A stretch of DNA of 64,000 nucleotides from Phytoseiulus persimilis (GCA_037576195.1 CM075104.1:19236211-19300210); one strand, 5' to 3'; numbered from the stretch's first letter, positions 13,001 through 28,000 are shown. Made by a program: numbers and translations. The notes: generated by a model from the letters alone, not told the origin.

Positions 13001-16000
13001 GAGTCGAGTTGTCCTGACCGATTCGAGGGCTTCTTCCTACTCTGGAGTAGTCCGTCCAAGAGAATTCCTCAACGGGGAACCAATCGGGAGCACCAGGAAC
13101 GGTTGGTTGAGAGCGGGTTCACAAGCGCGCCTCGAATTCGTCACGAATCGCGAAATCTTCACAGGAACTCAGAGAGCCTGGAGCAATGCCGTATCAGGCC
13201 TGTATTTACCAAATGAGTTGAGGATGTCCGCGGGAATTCAGCCGACCCGGAACGGGTCTACCCATTAGCATGGACAAGAATTCGGTTGGCATTGAAACAA
13301 CATCTGCTCTCGCGCAGAACGGTTAGCGCGGGGCGGTTAGCGCGTAGCGTTTAGCGTCAAACGAGTTCGACAGACAGCAAGCCCACCAGCCACTGGGCTG
13401 GAAGGCGAGCGTTCCGGTTCGCATTGCCTATGCATGGTTTATTAGACAAGTTATTATTGCCGACTCTATTAAGCAGATTACACATAAAACACCCTCACAA
13501 ACGCGACGTCACGGCTCCCATGAGTACAGTTTAACAGACTGTCTTTTTCGAACGTTTCGATGCATGCTTCACGCTTCTGACGTCAACGTACTTGAACCGG
13601 AGCTCTGGTGATGCATCGCCGACATCAAAAACTTGTTGGATGGGCGAAACTTTCGGGACGAACTCTGAATGTTCAGTGACTAGATATACATGGTTCCGAG
13701 CGGGGCATCCCGGCAGAGATTCCTCCTTCCAGCTCCCGCTTCGCACCCGAGAAATTCCGAATGTACGGCGGGACGGACTCATGATACTTCCGATGTCTGG
13801 AACGGTATTTCTTTCCTCGGTGCTCATTCAGAGGGAGCTCGAGGGATCGATCAGGTTGAGTCGGAACCCCACGAGCGACGGGGTACGCGTTCGATCCTGG
13901 GAGGGGAATATCGGGGTAATATGAGCTGTAAAAATTTAGGCGTAACCCGCCAGAGAAAATTCAACCAATACTTCTGAGGCGGCCGCGTGTACACAGGCTT
14001 CGCCGAGCACACAAACGAACAGATTGCTCGTTCCATGCTCAGCCGGTTGTGTCTGTGGGGTTTCTAAGCGATTTACAAGGGCGCGCTCCTTACTCGGCCA
14101 GCAGGCTGTGGGCCAGCTGTAGTCTCGCATGCCAGATATAACAAGTAGTACCGCCGCGACCCGGCGTGATATCCCGCACTGATCGCGGATTCACACTAAG
14201 AGTCCTACATGTGTTGCCAGGCTCAAACACCTCAACGCCACGGCTTAGGGTCAATCGCCAAGCCGAGCAAGAAACAGCTTATTATCAGATCCGGTGAGGG
14301 GGCCCTGTCGGCGGGGACTGTTGGCCCTCAGGGCGATGGTGACAATGTACCCGATCGGCAATGACGATTGCGGCTGGGAACGTTGTTGAGACGCGGATCC
14401 GAGTGGAGTCCTTGTTCTGATCATCTCCTCGTTGCGCAACCTCAATCCACCGTGTTCGAAGTCACAGGCCGTGTTCTGTTCTCGTCGCGTGCGAGCAATA
14501 AGACCGAGCACAGGTGGCGGTGCTGCAGCACTGCCGCCGCCGTTTCGGATGTTTCCTTGGCTGCGTTCCCGTTCAAGCGACTAATCGATCTCGAATTTCA
14601 ATCGAAACTGACGAAGCAAGAACACTTGAACAGAGCTGCCTTCCAAGTATCCAGTCAGCAGACGAGCGAAAGGGACGAACAGCCGTGGAGGGAGAAGAAC
14701 GGAGATTAAGAAGAGACAACTCGGGGTTCTCTCCTCGTTCATTCATCCGGCCATTCTTGGAAAGGAGCCGCACCAGCTTCTTCTGGTTAGCAAATGATAC
14801 GCCTGTCGCGTTGACAACGATGACGGTGTCGGCGAGAATCACTCAAACACACAGGGAGTCGAACTCGCGGTCACGCGGCTGATCTCATCGGGGAAATACC
14901 TGAACGAGAAGCGATTTGCTGCGAGAGAAAAGCCCAGCCGGGAGATGTGTTCTGTGGGAGTGTCTAAATTGGGAATGCGCTTCCGAGTCCAGCCTTGCGG
15001 CCGCGACCCGACCGGGTTGGTCAGGTGCATGTGTGTGGTCCGTCGGCGCGCAGTGGAAACTTCGTCTTGTTCTTTCGATTCGGTCTCGTTTGGATTTTCG
15101 TCCCGGCACCCTCGGAACAATGAGCCGGTCGAACTCGAGCCATCATTATGGCCTAGTCGATTGACTTTCTCTGACAGAGATCGTCGACTTGAGCAACAGC
15201 CGCCGAGTGAGCGGCACGGCAGCCGGACGATGAAAGACACCGTGCCCGCCTCATCGCTTCGAGCCAACTGTCGAAAGCAATCAACAACACCGCCAAAGAC
15301 AATGCACCGAGCGGGTGCGTGGTGAGCTCGTCCGCGTACGAAAGTGCCGTTCCTTGGCTCTCTCTCCCGCTCGCGCTCTTAAACCATCGGAGGAGATGGC
15401 TCCTGGAGGAAGTCGCCAAAAGCCGCGCGGTGGTTAACAATGCGGCGTGTTGCCAACAGTGCCACGGCCTGGTCGTCCGAGTCCTGGTTTTTCACACCAC
15501 GCACCTGGGGAGGGGAAAAACTGATCGAGGCGCTGAACCTGAACTGCTGCGATAATGAACCAGACTCATCAGAGGGGAAACGGGGGGGGGGGGGACTCGC
15601 AGTACCCCGACGCAATGAAGAAAATGGAACCCTTACAGCAACCTTAGTGGCAACAAGAAGAAAAGACAGAAAGCGATCACAGTAGTTGGCACTGTAGCGT
15701 CGACCGACCGACGTTCGGGCTTTGTGTCTACGTGACGTTGCTGAAAGGCCGGATCAGCCGAAGAAGCCAAAAAACCTCAACTGTCCGACAGAGCAACCCG
15801 CGAACGGACACACGGTCTTCTTGCCAAGTGACAGACAAACAGACAGAGCCGACCGTGCTCTCATCTGTTGGAAATAACCTTCACACCCTCTTCCTTCATC
15901 GACAGCTTGTTATCTTCGCAACGCGGCAGTCTCACGAAGCGATATCATCCGATCCGAATTCGGAAGCCGTTTTTCTTCGACGAATTCGTGCTCGCCTCGC

Positions 16001-19000
16001 AGCCGTCCTCATTCGTGCCGTAGGGATCGTAGGTCCCGTAACACATCAGCGTAACCGTGCCCGCGATTCGGGCCCATCGACTTTGAAACATACGCAGTCA
16101 ACGCGCGGAAGAAACGTCGGATGTTTGAAAGGTGTGCGTGGGAAGTCTCTGTCGCGGTCCGTACGTAGATACGGATCTGATGAACGCACAGAGGACCGTT
16201 GACGGGAGATGGTACGCCTATTTCCTAAACGGCTGGCGAGGCGAAACGTCCGCGGAACCGACAACGCCTGAAAGCGGTTGACGCGAACTATAATTGAAAT
16301 TTCAGAGCACAAAGGGGAACGCCTCCAGAAAAAATTGCGCGGTGCCCCTCGATGATCACACTGAGCAACTCCCAATACCGAACAAGTCGCAGAACTTGGC
16401 TCGCGTCCGATCTCGCGAGATTCCTCGCGAGATTCCGAAGATGCCCGCCTACCGCGAGGTTCGTCCGTCTGCTGCCCGACATGTGTCGCGCTCTCTCGTG
16501 GTTCCCAGCCCTCGTTGTTGATGTATAAAATTCAATCTGCGGATTTGATGAATAGTGTTTGATTCGCGTTGTTGTCATAGAACTGCGTTGAACGTCCCGC
16601 CTCGCCCCTGTGAGCCAATGCACAGCTTACGTATTCTGAAATGCCCGATCGGAATTCCTTCAATAATTGACCAGTATCGAGTTCGGGTTGAATCAGTTGA
16701 CCGACGCCGGCTCGCAGAAAACGACGCACTGTCCTCTAATCGCCGACGGCCGCGCCAGACGTTAGCAATGCGATCCACGGTCGATTCAAGGTTACCATGC
16801 AGCTAGAGACGAACACTCCTAGATTGCTTCGTTTGGAGCACCTTCGGGCGGGCTGCGCCGCGATGGAAAGTTCAGCGGAAAACTTTCATCGATGAAGCAT
16901 GTCGATCGGCGAAAAGTCGTTCGTAAGGTTTCAGATTATGACATGCTCCGCAAAGTTGTATTTTCTCGTGGCCATATCGTATTACAAATTGTGATTCGCT
17001 TCGAAGCAGCAGCCCCGCGACGGTTGGCGGTCCATCCCGCGATGCAGCCAATCGTGCAACTCACTCCGGGCTTCGAACACGAACCCGAGAACATACTGCG
17101 AGGAGCAGTCGTACCGAATTGAACGCGAACGGAGGAGGAAATCAGAAAGGAGGACCGAAGACGAGCGGAATCGGAAAATGAAAAACGAGATACGAAAGCA
17201 TTCTCGTGAGGGACTTTGCTAAAGTCTCAGGTTTCTAGATTCAAGGAGCGCGCTGCCTCGCGGCAGGCAGAAGGTACGACCGGGGCCCAGCCGAGTGGCT
17301 TCGTTCGTTCCGCCCTGACTGACTTCCGCTTTTTCTTCTCGCTGCGCTCGGCCCTGTTTCTTTTTCCCATTTTCACTGGGTTGAAGGAAGAGCCGGTGCG
17401 ACACAGCCTGTCCTGCGGTTCCGCAGCTCGGTCGTGGATTTCTTTTAGCGGGTTTGCCTTCGGGTTAGTCCGACTGGGAGCCAAAGTGTGAGGTGTGCGC
17501 GCGCGCTTTCGAAGTCTGAGGGTTTCCATCTGAGCTATGTGCGAGGTTGCGGCAGGACGTTGAGGTTCTCCGACCCCGGGTCCGCGGCCCGTCGACCGCA
17601 GAGGAATGAATGAATTAGCGGCACACGAGTCGGCTGTCAAGCAGACGGCCTTCCCAGTGGGTAATTTGCTAAGCCTCTCTTTGTTCTTGTACACTCGGAG
17701 CTGTTCCTACCACGCTTACGGTGGACACGTTCCGGTGCTTGTTTCGTCCAGCGTTTTCGCCGAGAGCGATTCAAACCTCGTGGCCTGATTTGACTGGAGC
17801 TCCGCGCGTATAGTTCGATCGTCGACGAGAAGCATCTCTCGAGATGCTATTTAATTTTTTTTTTTTTTTTGTGACCCAGCGAGTACGATTTGGGCTCGTC
17901 GTCGGCTGGTCACTTCGTGAGCCTGGTACGCACTCAAATATGGCTTGTTAGGCCGTGTTGGCTTTGCGCATCGGAGGGAGCGAACCGGATCCGAGCCTCT
18001 TTGCGATGCGGTTTAGCAGTTCGACAATGCGAAAAAATCCATGCACGGAGAGAGAGAGAGAGAAGCAGAGAGAGAGAGAACAAGAGAGAGCCGCACTCAG
18101 GCATGCGTGCATGCGGAGGGAGTGATGGCTTTGTAGCTGCGCAGTTACACCTTGGGGTGACGGAGCTCAATGAAATCACGAAACCCGAACCAACGATCCT
18201 TCTGTCTGTGGGTCGAGTCTGTCGGCTTTCGAGCCTGTCCGCGGGGTTGACAGTCGGGCCCAATCATCCATCCGCACATCGGCTTAAGAATCCCAAGAGG
18301 ACAAGGGAGGCGCTGAGAGAAACAAGAGCTGAGCTGTTGTTGCCGCCGATTCCATTGAAAGTTCTGATGTTTTTTTGAATGTTTGAGCAGCGCGAGTTCC
18401 CCGGTGGGTGTTCGGTTGCTCGGGATGCCGGGGCTCGCTGTTGAGTTTCGATAGCCGGCCGCCAGGCAGCCTCAGATTGATTCCAAGCTGGGTGGGCGTC
18501 TGGAGGCGGCAGTTTGCATTGTTCGCTGTCGGATCGGGGGAAGTTAACACCAAGAGCGAGCGAGCGAGGGAAAAACAACAACAGCGAGGAGAAGACAGCC
18601 CTAAATGGAGAGAAAAGCAGCCTTGATGAAAATCCTGTGGGAGTGGGAGTGTACTGGCCAAGCCGGAGCGAAGACGGGCAAGGAACCCACTCTCGAAGTG
18701 GTAATTATCCTTCCATCCACGTAGTCAACGCAGCGAGAGGATTCTTAATGACCCTCAAGCAACGGGCCGAGCGACGGACGACCGGACGTAGGATCGAACG
18801 AGGTGCTGTACACAATATAAGAAGCAGAAGCCACGCCCAATATGTGCTGATCTCTTTTGAAAACGGAAAAATAATAAAGTGGCACACAAATGTAGGGAGG
18901 AGCCAGACGCTCTCGAACGTAGGCGATGCTGATGGAGCGTGCAGCTCCGAAATTTCCAGCCAGGATGACGCGGGACCAGGTGTAATGGGACGTCGATTCC

Positions 19001-22000
19001 ATGTCTCGCTCGCGCCCTCGACGATTCCGGCGTCCCTCTTTCTGTACAAGTAGCCTTTTGTTGCTCTGTCGGAGTTGTGTTGAGGGACCGCGCTGGGAGG
19101 GAGTCTGAAAGGCGTCGGGGAGAAGCTGTAAAGATTCCCTCGCAGGGATAACAAAGCCGGCCCGCTGGACATTGCTGGAAGTCGGGTCGAATCGGAATCA
19201 TGTCAGGAGTGGTTCTCGTTGCCCTTCGCCAACGCCCGGACGACCGAGTCCACATCAGAAATACTGTGTACGGAAAGGATCGGGAGCTGCACTTCAACTG
19301 TTCATACCCTCCGTCATCTCCGAGACGTCCCGATGTGGTGCTCCTCGATTCCGTCTTCCGCCCTCCCCTCCCCCCTCCCGTAAAGGCTCCGCGGAGTTCT
19401 GATTGCACACGCATTCTGAATTGCCTGTTTTTGACTTGGTCGTCAAGACTATGAGTTTTCCGGGGTCTAAGGAAGCCTTATCAGAATGGAACCGAGAACG
19501 TCGAGAAGAGTGAATTGTTTCACGAACCTCACGAGCATTCAAATGAGCAGTTACCGCCTCTTCTCCCGCCCGCTTTTTCATTCATTCACTCACACCCCAC
19601 CAAAGCAAACGGGTTTCGAAATGCCCGTCTGACTGGCAGCTCGCTGCGAGCACATGGGATCGAGGATTCAACCTCACTCCCGCGCCGACTCGCTTTCAAA
19701 GTGAAGGGGGTGGGGGGTTGAGTCGAGAGAAGGGGATGACCGGGTTAGACTTCAGGGGACAAGGCTTACGACTGCTATTACAATTTGACTGTGGGAAAAC
19801 AGAGAGAAAGGGAGAGAGGTGCAAGCTTGTCGAGACTTTAAGAGCGGTCTCAAATAGAGATGTTTCGAGAGATTGCCTCTAACGCAGAGAGAGAGGGAGA
19901 AACCGGGGAAAATCGTCTCGTGCGGAAGGTGAATGAAGTTCCCAGCAGCCTCGAATTCGAGGGGAGGAGCTGCCGAGCCCTCTCGATTGTGGGAAAAAAT
20001 CACGTCAAACATCGATCCGAAAAAGACACCTCGTGACTCGGACTCCTGCTGTCTTCATGCTATTCTGGAATTCTGTACGTTCCGTCGGGGAAAAAATCCC
20101 AACTGATCCCTCCGGCTCTCTATGAGTTTCTATTTTGAGGAACTCATCAATCCCCTGTCACTCGATTCATTCCTCGATCTCGGATGTTCCGTGTCGAGCT
20201 GTCGAGGAGGTCGCGGAGAAAGCCAAATGGAGTCGAAAACCTTTGAAGCCCCACACAACACCTACGGACGAATACTTCGGAGTCACCGGAGCGTTATTCA
20301 GGAATGAACCCGATTCCCATCTCAGATACAGATCCGGCTGGCGTCAAGCGCGCGAACGGGCGGGTGTCATGACATCATCATCTTCGCAGCTCACTGAGTT
20401 CTTTGGGGGGTCTCGAGAACGCTTCCCGTCCCGGGAAGCTTCGACGGGACCCGGCGGCGAGTGACGAACTCGCTGACAATATGCTTCCCGCCCGACCGCG
20501 CCACGGGATCTGAGAAAGTTCCGCTCGTGGAAGGCTTTCTCAATACTTGAGTGGAGAAAAACATAACACTTCCCACACACCGCGCGAAGCGGCGATCTCC
20601 CGTGGGATCGCTGTAGATTGAGGTCGCGATCGATGGAGAATATTCGAAAGTACGAAGACGGCGGGACGCTATCGAGCGAATGGGACGTTAAGCGAGATAT
20701 GTGCGGAGCTGTCCTTGAGGATCGGATTGGAAATCTCCCCTTCGGAAAGGAATGAGGTCCAGGGGGAGCATCGATCGCCCGGAAACCTCTTCGTCGGCGT
20801 CAAACGGCTCGGAGTCGCCATGAGTCATTTGATCTTAATTCTTCCTCGTGCTCACATTGCCGTTGCTTCTCCCCGTTGGTTCTGCCTTCGCCTGACATTC
20901 ATCCCGAGGCGGCGGGCCTTTAAAATTCAATTGTACACCCCTGGCGCTGCTCCGCCCGGGCTCACTCCCCTCCGCTTGACTATCGCTCCGTCCGTCTGTC
21001 TATCTGTCCCACCGTGCGCTCCCCAACAGCTCCGCTGGTCCCTCGGCCCCCACCCCCTCCCTCTCTCGGAGCTTTTGTTCCCACTCGTAGAGAACACAGC
21101 GGAGAACACTGGTTGACAAAATGAGCACCGAGAAATCCAGGCAGGGGAATGAGGGAGACCGAGTGAGAGCCCTCGCCCCTTGAACAGAATTCACCCCAAC
21201 CCCAATTGTTTGCAACTTGAGATCCCAGAGTCAGCTCGTAGTCATGGAGAATCATAGAATCTCGTACAATCGATTGACTTGACTTGGCTGTCTCCGAAGT
21301 CGTTTCAACTGTCTGCTGAGACCTCTGAACTACATGCTTTCGTTTCGAGCATCCGATTTTCTTCTTGTATGTGGGCTCGAGTAGCTCAGCGCCGTCCCAG
21401 CCTTCTCCGTTTCGTTGATCGAAGCGTTTACCACCTCATTGGATCAGATTCTGGGATTCAAGCCAGCCTTGTGCTACGAAAATGGTGTCTAAATGATCGA
21501 AACCACGTGATCGATGACATCACGAAGACGACGAAGTGATCCCCGAAAATGCAACCGGCTTCACACGGATCGCGACACCGCTACTCAGAACATGGTTCCG
21601 TTGCCAACATCGGTTCCTGTTGAATGCGCGTTGATGTTTTATGAACTCTCGTCGGACGTTAGCGGCCGAGATCGCAGCCCCGAGACACGAGGTTCTCGAT
21701 TCTTCCGCGGAAAACTCCTCTCAGATTCTCACTTCCAGCATCGAGCGGCACCGCAGCTTTTCTTTTCAAAATTGTCGAGAATCCCAAGTGATCATAGAAT
21801 CATCAAGTCTCATATGGAACGCTCAGATCTCCACTCGGGGGGTTTGGAGCCTGGAGAGTTGAATGGGAGAAGAGAGCTAAATCATTTCCGATCTCTTCCT
21901 CTCTACCTATACCGACGAATCGTATGATAATGTGATCCAAGCGCAGACCGCGATCCGGGCCGCGTGGCGGGCGGCTCGCCCAGCGTATGCAGATCGCTCG

Positions 22001-25000
22001 GAAACGTCCGATACGATGGTCCCGTTTCGGTAACAAAATTGCGATACCGTCGCGAGTTCTCCTCCCCCGGCTCGCACCGCCCAAGCGGGCTGTTCAAAAC
22101 CAGTTTGCAACTATAACTCATGGAGCCTCCGAAAGCATTCGATTCCTCTGCGATTCGAAAATTCTGTAAGAGTCACTGCTAATTATGGCCGGGGCGCGCA
22201 CTCCCAGCCACCAGTTGGGCTCGTTTCCTCGGTCTCCCGAGCCCGCTCGGGGTTGGCTCTAACGATACTCTCACGGAACGACTCGAAACACTTCACTACC
22301 TGCAAAGCATAACTGTTCGAGGGTATGGTTTCGTCTCCGTGGGGTCTGGGACTCGAGGAGCGTTCGCCGCCGCGGCGTGCCGTCTCCTCGAATCCTCCTG
22401 TGTCGCTCGAGAGGATGGGCGGCGGGGAGCGCGAACCGTGTTGGGGTTTGATTCGCCCGCGGAGGTTGTTGATTCCATCCCACAACAAACACAGTCCGTT
22501 CCTGCACCTCGAACGCCAACGCTAAATCCTCACCAAACAGTCGGACGGGCAGGCGCGCTCGAGCCGGCGAGCGAATCGGTCGACAGACTCGGGGGCAATG
22601 TGGGCGTGATCGGGATTTGTAGTGCAGAGATGACGATGGAAGAGATGGCGGCAACGTGTGCGGCCGGAGACATACGATGTTTGCGCGGCTGGTCAAGACG
22701 GCTGAGCTCCGATGAACCCAGCAAGAAAGCTCGGTCGGTCGGTCGGTCGGTCGGTCGGGCGGGCAACAAGTGAACGACGGATGAAAGTGGACTCGGGCGG
22801 TGGACTGGAGCAGAACGACGTCCGGATGATGTTGTCCAGTAACAGCCCCCGGATTGATGCATTCGGGAGGCGCGTCTGGACCGTTCCAAGTTTGAAGGGA
22901 ACCACCTGAACCGAGCTCATCCTGCTGTCATACTTCAGTCTTCTATTCGGGCCGCGCGCGCACTCGTCCGTCCGGCAGCTTCTGAAAGCAGCTGCAACGA
23001 CGGGGTCTGCTTGCCCCCCTCCCCCACCTGTCTGTCTCTCTTCCCATACAACCGTGCTTCCCTGCACGCTTGCCTGCTCGAGCACCCTTCAGTTTGAGAT
23101 CCATACTCATTGAGTCTCACCTGCTGCAGGTGCCGCCTCACGAAGCTGCTGCTTCATGTTTCCATGTCGCTGCTTTCTCCATCGCCGACACGATCGTCGC
23201 TGTCTGTTCGCTCGCTCCCTCTCAATTAAATAATAATCTCGCGCATATTCGAAACCGAGAAGACGCGCGTAGGCTGCGTTGCTTGACGCCGAACAGCAAA
23301 GTGAGCTCCTGCTCTCTCGCAGGAGACCATGGAGTTCGCCTCCTGCACAATGTCACACTATAGAGTGTGGGGAAGTCTGGGCGGCGGCGGCGGCGGCGTC
23401 GTCGTGATAAAGCGCTCAAGCAAGTTCTAAACTTTTCCGAGCGAGCGCGCGAACGGATGAGTGAGTGAGAGGCGGGCGAGTATCTGCGCCTGGTTTTTTT
23501 CACAAGTTCGTACATTAGTTGAGCATGGAAGGAAACGCAAGAGATGGCGGTGTCTGTGGCGGCGTTTCGCCGCCTTCCCCGCCGCCATCCGAGTCGACAA
23601 GTGAACGAATCCGAACACCAGCAGCAAGAGGAAAGTATTGTGCTCTTAACCAGCTGCGACTGCAGCCGCTTCTCCCCTCCGTCGCCGGCCCGTTCGACGG
23701 AGTAGCCGAACGTTTTTGCACCGTTGCGAGTCAATGACAAGGAGTGTTTTTACGTCGGAATGAGGCTCGCTCTTCTCAGCGAGACGTTCACACTCGCGGC
23801 GGCTGAGGCGTCAGATCCAATATTCGGAGAGCGTCGACCGGAGTTGGGCATTGATTGATCAAGATGCGTCGCGCTGTCTCAGCGACCTTGACGATGGCAT
23901 CGGAGGGCTCGCGAAGGCTCTCCGATGATGTCGAAACGAAGACGCAAGAAACGCGATCTCGACGCGATATTCCGCGGCCGAATAACACGGTTGCGTCGCT
24001 GCTGAACCACTCGTCCAAGCCCGAGCTCCTGGGAGTGAAGCGAGATGCTGCGGAAGAGCATCGCGAACCCTTGCCGCAAGTTGTTCCCGAGATGAGATCC
24101 CGTGTGATCGAGGTCGAACATTACTCGATGAGCTGCATCGTCCCACGCAGATCGATCTCATCTCGCGCCGAGACTGCCCAGCCGGCTCAGGAGAAGGTCG
24201 AAACGGAACGGAGTTGATTTCTTGATATCCACCGTCTGTGGGTGAGTGCGACATTCTTGTCGTCTTCGTGTCCCCTGAGCTCCCAGTTTCGCTCACCGAG
24301 ACTGAGGAGAGCTCCCTGGTTAGCGAGGAAGACGCCGTTCGTCGATGTCTGGCTGTGGCCATCTGTCTCTCGATGCTCTTCGGAAGTCATGTTTGTGTCC
24401 CGATGACGCGCCTCTTGATATGATTGACATTCTGTCACATGTCAGAGTAACCACTTTGTAGCCCCTCTGTCGGGTCGATCACGAGACACACGGACGAGTA
24501 TCGAGTCAGTCAGCCGCCAGTGTGTTGTTGGATCGGCACATTTTTATGAGCTCGAGTCAAAACGGGTGATTTTTTGTTCTGTCTCCTCCTGTGCGAGGCG
24601 GTCGACAACGGGCTCGTGAGTCGATTGGGTTTGTCAAACGTTTCATGCTCCGATTCCGGCTCCCGGGAACCGATCGTTCGGGTCTCGGGCTCTGGGCGAC
24701 TAGATAGAACTTCAATCAGGATTCTTTCAAGTGAATCACGTCGATTCCTCTCCGCCGACCCGTGTTAGCGTAAACTCAGGCGTCGCGAGAAATTCAGACA
24801 GGTTACCAAGTCAGAGAGCTGAGCAGGTAGCCAACCAACCAACCAACCAACCAGCCAGCCAGGCTCCTTCAAGGAACGCTGCGGTCTGTGGTCGCCTGAT
24901 TCCTTAACGTGATCCGACTCGAGCGGATGCCTTTAATGATGCAATAAAGGATGAGTGCACCAAATTCTCTTTGTGCTCAAGCTCGTTGACTGCCTACGCG

Positions 25001-28000
25001 GGGAGGCACAAAAAGACGAACGTGACTGTAACCACCTTAGGCAAAATTTAGACTCCCGCTCTGGAGGGCTGTAATCCTTTCTGCTTCTGTGCGTACTCCT
25101 CGTTTTCTCACTCCTGTTTTCGGCAGTACTCCATCTCCTTTCCACTCTCGATAGATTTTAACGAGCAGATATGCCGGCGCCGCGCCTATTCCCTCTCGGT
25201 AAGTGGGAGAGGAACCAAGAAGAAAAGAATAAATGTTGAAACCAAACCCTCGGGGAAACGGTGGCGGATTCCTTGAGGCAAGGCTCCCGCCCGCTCCTTT
25301 GCCCGTGCGCCAAAGCGCCGGAGGGAACTTCGATGCGAGGCTGCGGTCGAGCCGGTTCGCTACGACGGTTCCGACCGAAATTCGAGAGCACGAGAGAAGC
25401 GTTAAGGAAACGAATTCGAGGTGGATTCATCGGAACTTGGAATACGTACCTTTTGACGGATTCTTTCCCTTAGCTGCGAGAAACATCGCGAGAGCTCCGA
25501 GGTGAGGCTTCCGCCACCAAACGTTGCGACGGCGGCTACCCGCCGGGCTTTGGCGACTTGAGGCAACAATTGGATTCGGAACGCTCTCAACGACTGCTTG
25601 CCGCCCCAAAAACCCACCCTCTTGCCTGCCGGGTGGAAAGACGGGCAAAACGGGTGCGAATAAGTCACGCAACATTTCCGAAGCATCATTCATTTCGTTT
25701 TTAATGTCGGAGATTTGCTGCTACGTTGCCTGCGAAGACCTGAGCGAGCATGCCCGAGTGCCTGTCCGCGCTCGCGCGAGCGAAGAGCTCGATCCTTCAC
25801 GGAGGACGACGCCGGCAGCACCCGTAGTGGGAAGGCAGGGAAGATTCACATTTTTTTTTCTGTTTCCAAATGCTTTCTCTCTCTCTCTCTCTCTCTCTGT
25901 CGGTCGGTCGTTTATCCGTCGCTGAACGATGGAACAGATGTGAAACGAATCGGGATTTGCGACACAAGGATCCGCATCGAATCTTTTTCAAGTAGCTCCT
26001 ACTTAGCTCAGTTGCACGTGACCGCCTATATGGCGCGCTTCGTCAGAGGATTCTCAACGAGATGGATAAGGACCCGGAGATTATGCGCGGGATGATGCCG
26101 GGGCTGGAGATCGAGCTGCTGAGAAATTCAAAATTATACACTGAGACGAAATGCGAACAAACGTCGGCGAATATTTCGAAAGCCATGCAAAAAACAACGA
26201 CTTGCGGTGACAACGACCCGTGGGGACACCGATTCTCACGCGGATGCTCCGCGAGCGGAAATTGTGGACTGGATGTGGCGATGAGAGAGCCAATGTTCTG
26301 ACCCCGAATTTTTGTCACGTTCCTCATCGTTGCGCGTCTCGAGCCCGGGTCCAGTCATTCCGGCATTCGAGAACCAAACCTTCTCCGTTAACGTGATGCG
26401 CAACGTGTCGACGCTCTCGATCTCATCCGCGCATCTCATCTCTTTTCCGAAGCCTCGCTGAATCCGATGATTCGAAGTTCGCGAGAGGAGCGCTCCGGAA
26501 ATCCAGTCGCTCTAATTTCTCTGTTCATAGCAACAGCCGGACGACAAGTTCGTGCGCCGAGAGTCTTCGAAGTGGAAGCCGAACTTGAGGCACGCGGCAA
26601 CAAAGAGAACGCGGTCGATATGTTGATCGCTGATACTGAAAAGTGTTCCTCCTGTTCGAGCTGTTTATTGACTCAAATGTCGCGCGGAACACGGTATGTT
26701 CTCCGAGGTCTTGGGACGCAAGCGCCCCCCACTGGTGGAGTCGAGCCATGCCAATTTTGTTCGAAAACGAGGAAATGATTTCTGAGACGATTCCGCCACT
26801 TTTCGGAAATTGAGCTACGGCAGAAACTTGGTCTATATGGAAACCAGCCGAACTGATGACGTCAAGAACCGTGATTCGATTCAATTCTCGATTGACGAAA
26901 CACTAGGGGCCAGCGCAGGAGAACCGAATCGGAAACCTGCTTTTGTCGCAGCGGACGTTCGCTCCGGAGAGCAGGGAGTGTTTTTTCCCTCGGATTCCGT
27001 TTGATTTCTGAACGCCGCGGAGAGGGAACACAAGGTGACGGAAACGACGTGGAACAAGGAAACAATTGCTCTCAAATTCGCGAATCGAAAATCTCTGTCG
27101 CGGTGGGGCGCGCGAAGTTCCGTGCGGGAAACCCTCCCCATCCCCGGAGCTGGGAATTGCTCCGGAACTCGTTCGGTCCGCAGTCACGAAGCCAACATAG
27201 AACAGCTCCGAACTCACGGTCTCCTTCGATACGGAACAAAAATCGTCACGGGATCAGAATGCAACGAAGAAGCTGGGAGCGCCGAAGTGGTCTCAGATGA
27301 ACTCGAGCTAATCCCACGCTAAGAAGATTTTGGAGGCAACGACATCGGATCTCTCCGGCGAGCTCCCGCGGCAGAGGGTTATTGGGGAGATGTCGCATCG
27401 CATGAGAAGCCGTTTCCGCTGCGAGGGTCCAACTCGTGCCGCTGGAGTACGTACTGAACAATCATCCACCAAATAGATTAGTTCTCCCTCTGGCGACGCT
27501 ACGGAGCGACTATTAGATCGTGCAGCACGGTGGGTACATATGTGTTGAGTAAACGAACAAACATATCAGTATCCGAAGTCCAGAGAAAGGAATCCGAATT
27601 AATATCGGGCTGATTGTTATTGTTGTTATCGCCACTGGAGTTGGAAAACTCGCTCACTTAGCCGAACCGCTAACGGTATCGCCAGCGAATCGGAAATCTG
27701 AGCGACCGAGTGACGCGAGAACGGTTCAATGAGCGGCCCACTAAAGGCAGCTCCGCGAGAAGCTGTCGTCGACTCTGGCTCGAGCCGCGGTCGGTTCCAG
27801 CGCTACAGCCGAGTTAGATGAGATACCTCCCGTGGCATTCCGCGATACCGTTCGCGAACAGTAGCAGGCGATCTGTGGAGTCGTGGACATATGACGATGC
27901 GATATTCGAGTGCGAATGCCGTTGCGAGCGATGAGTGAACCTCTGATGCGACTCACTAAAGGCGAGCGAGCGAGCGAGCGAAGCCTGATTGCGCCATCGC

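Noticed and set aside
13886-13910. GTTCGATCC, resembling a tRNA T-loop
   Set aside because: The flanking bases do not form a five-pair T stem and no D-arm precedes it.
21379-21480. tRNA-like words (GTAGCTCAGC and GGGATTCAAGCC)
   Set aside because: The two boxes are too far from a proper fold: no acceptor stem or anticodon stem pairs around them.
23788-24362. Overlapping open frames on both strands around 23.8-24.4 kb in intron 1
   Set aside because: All six frames are unusually open here, so none stands out; no domain was recognised and the frame choice is arbitrary.
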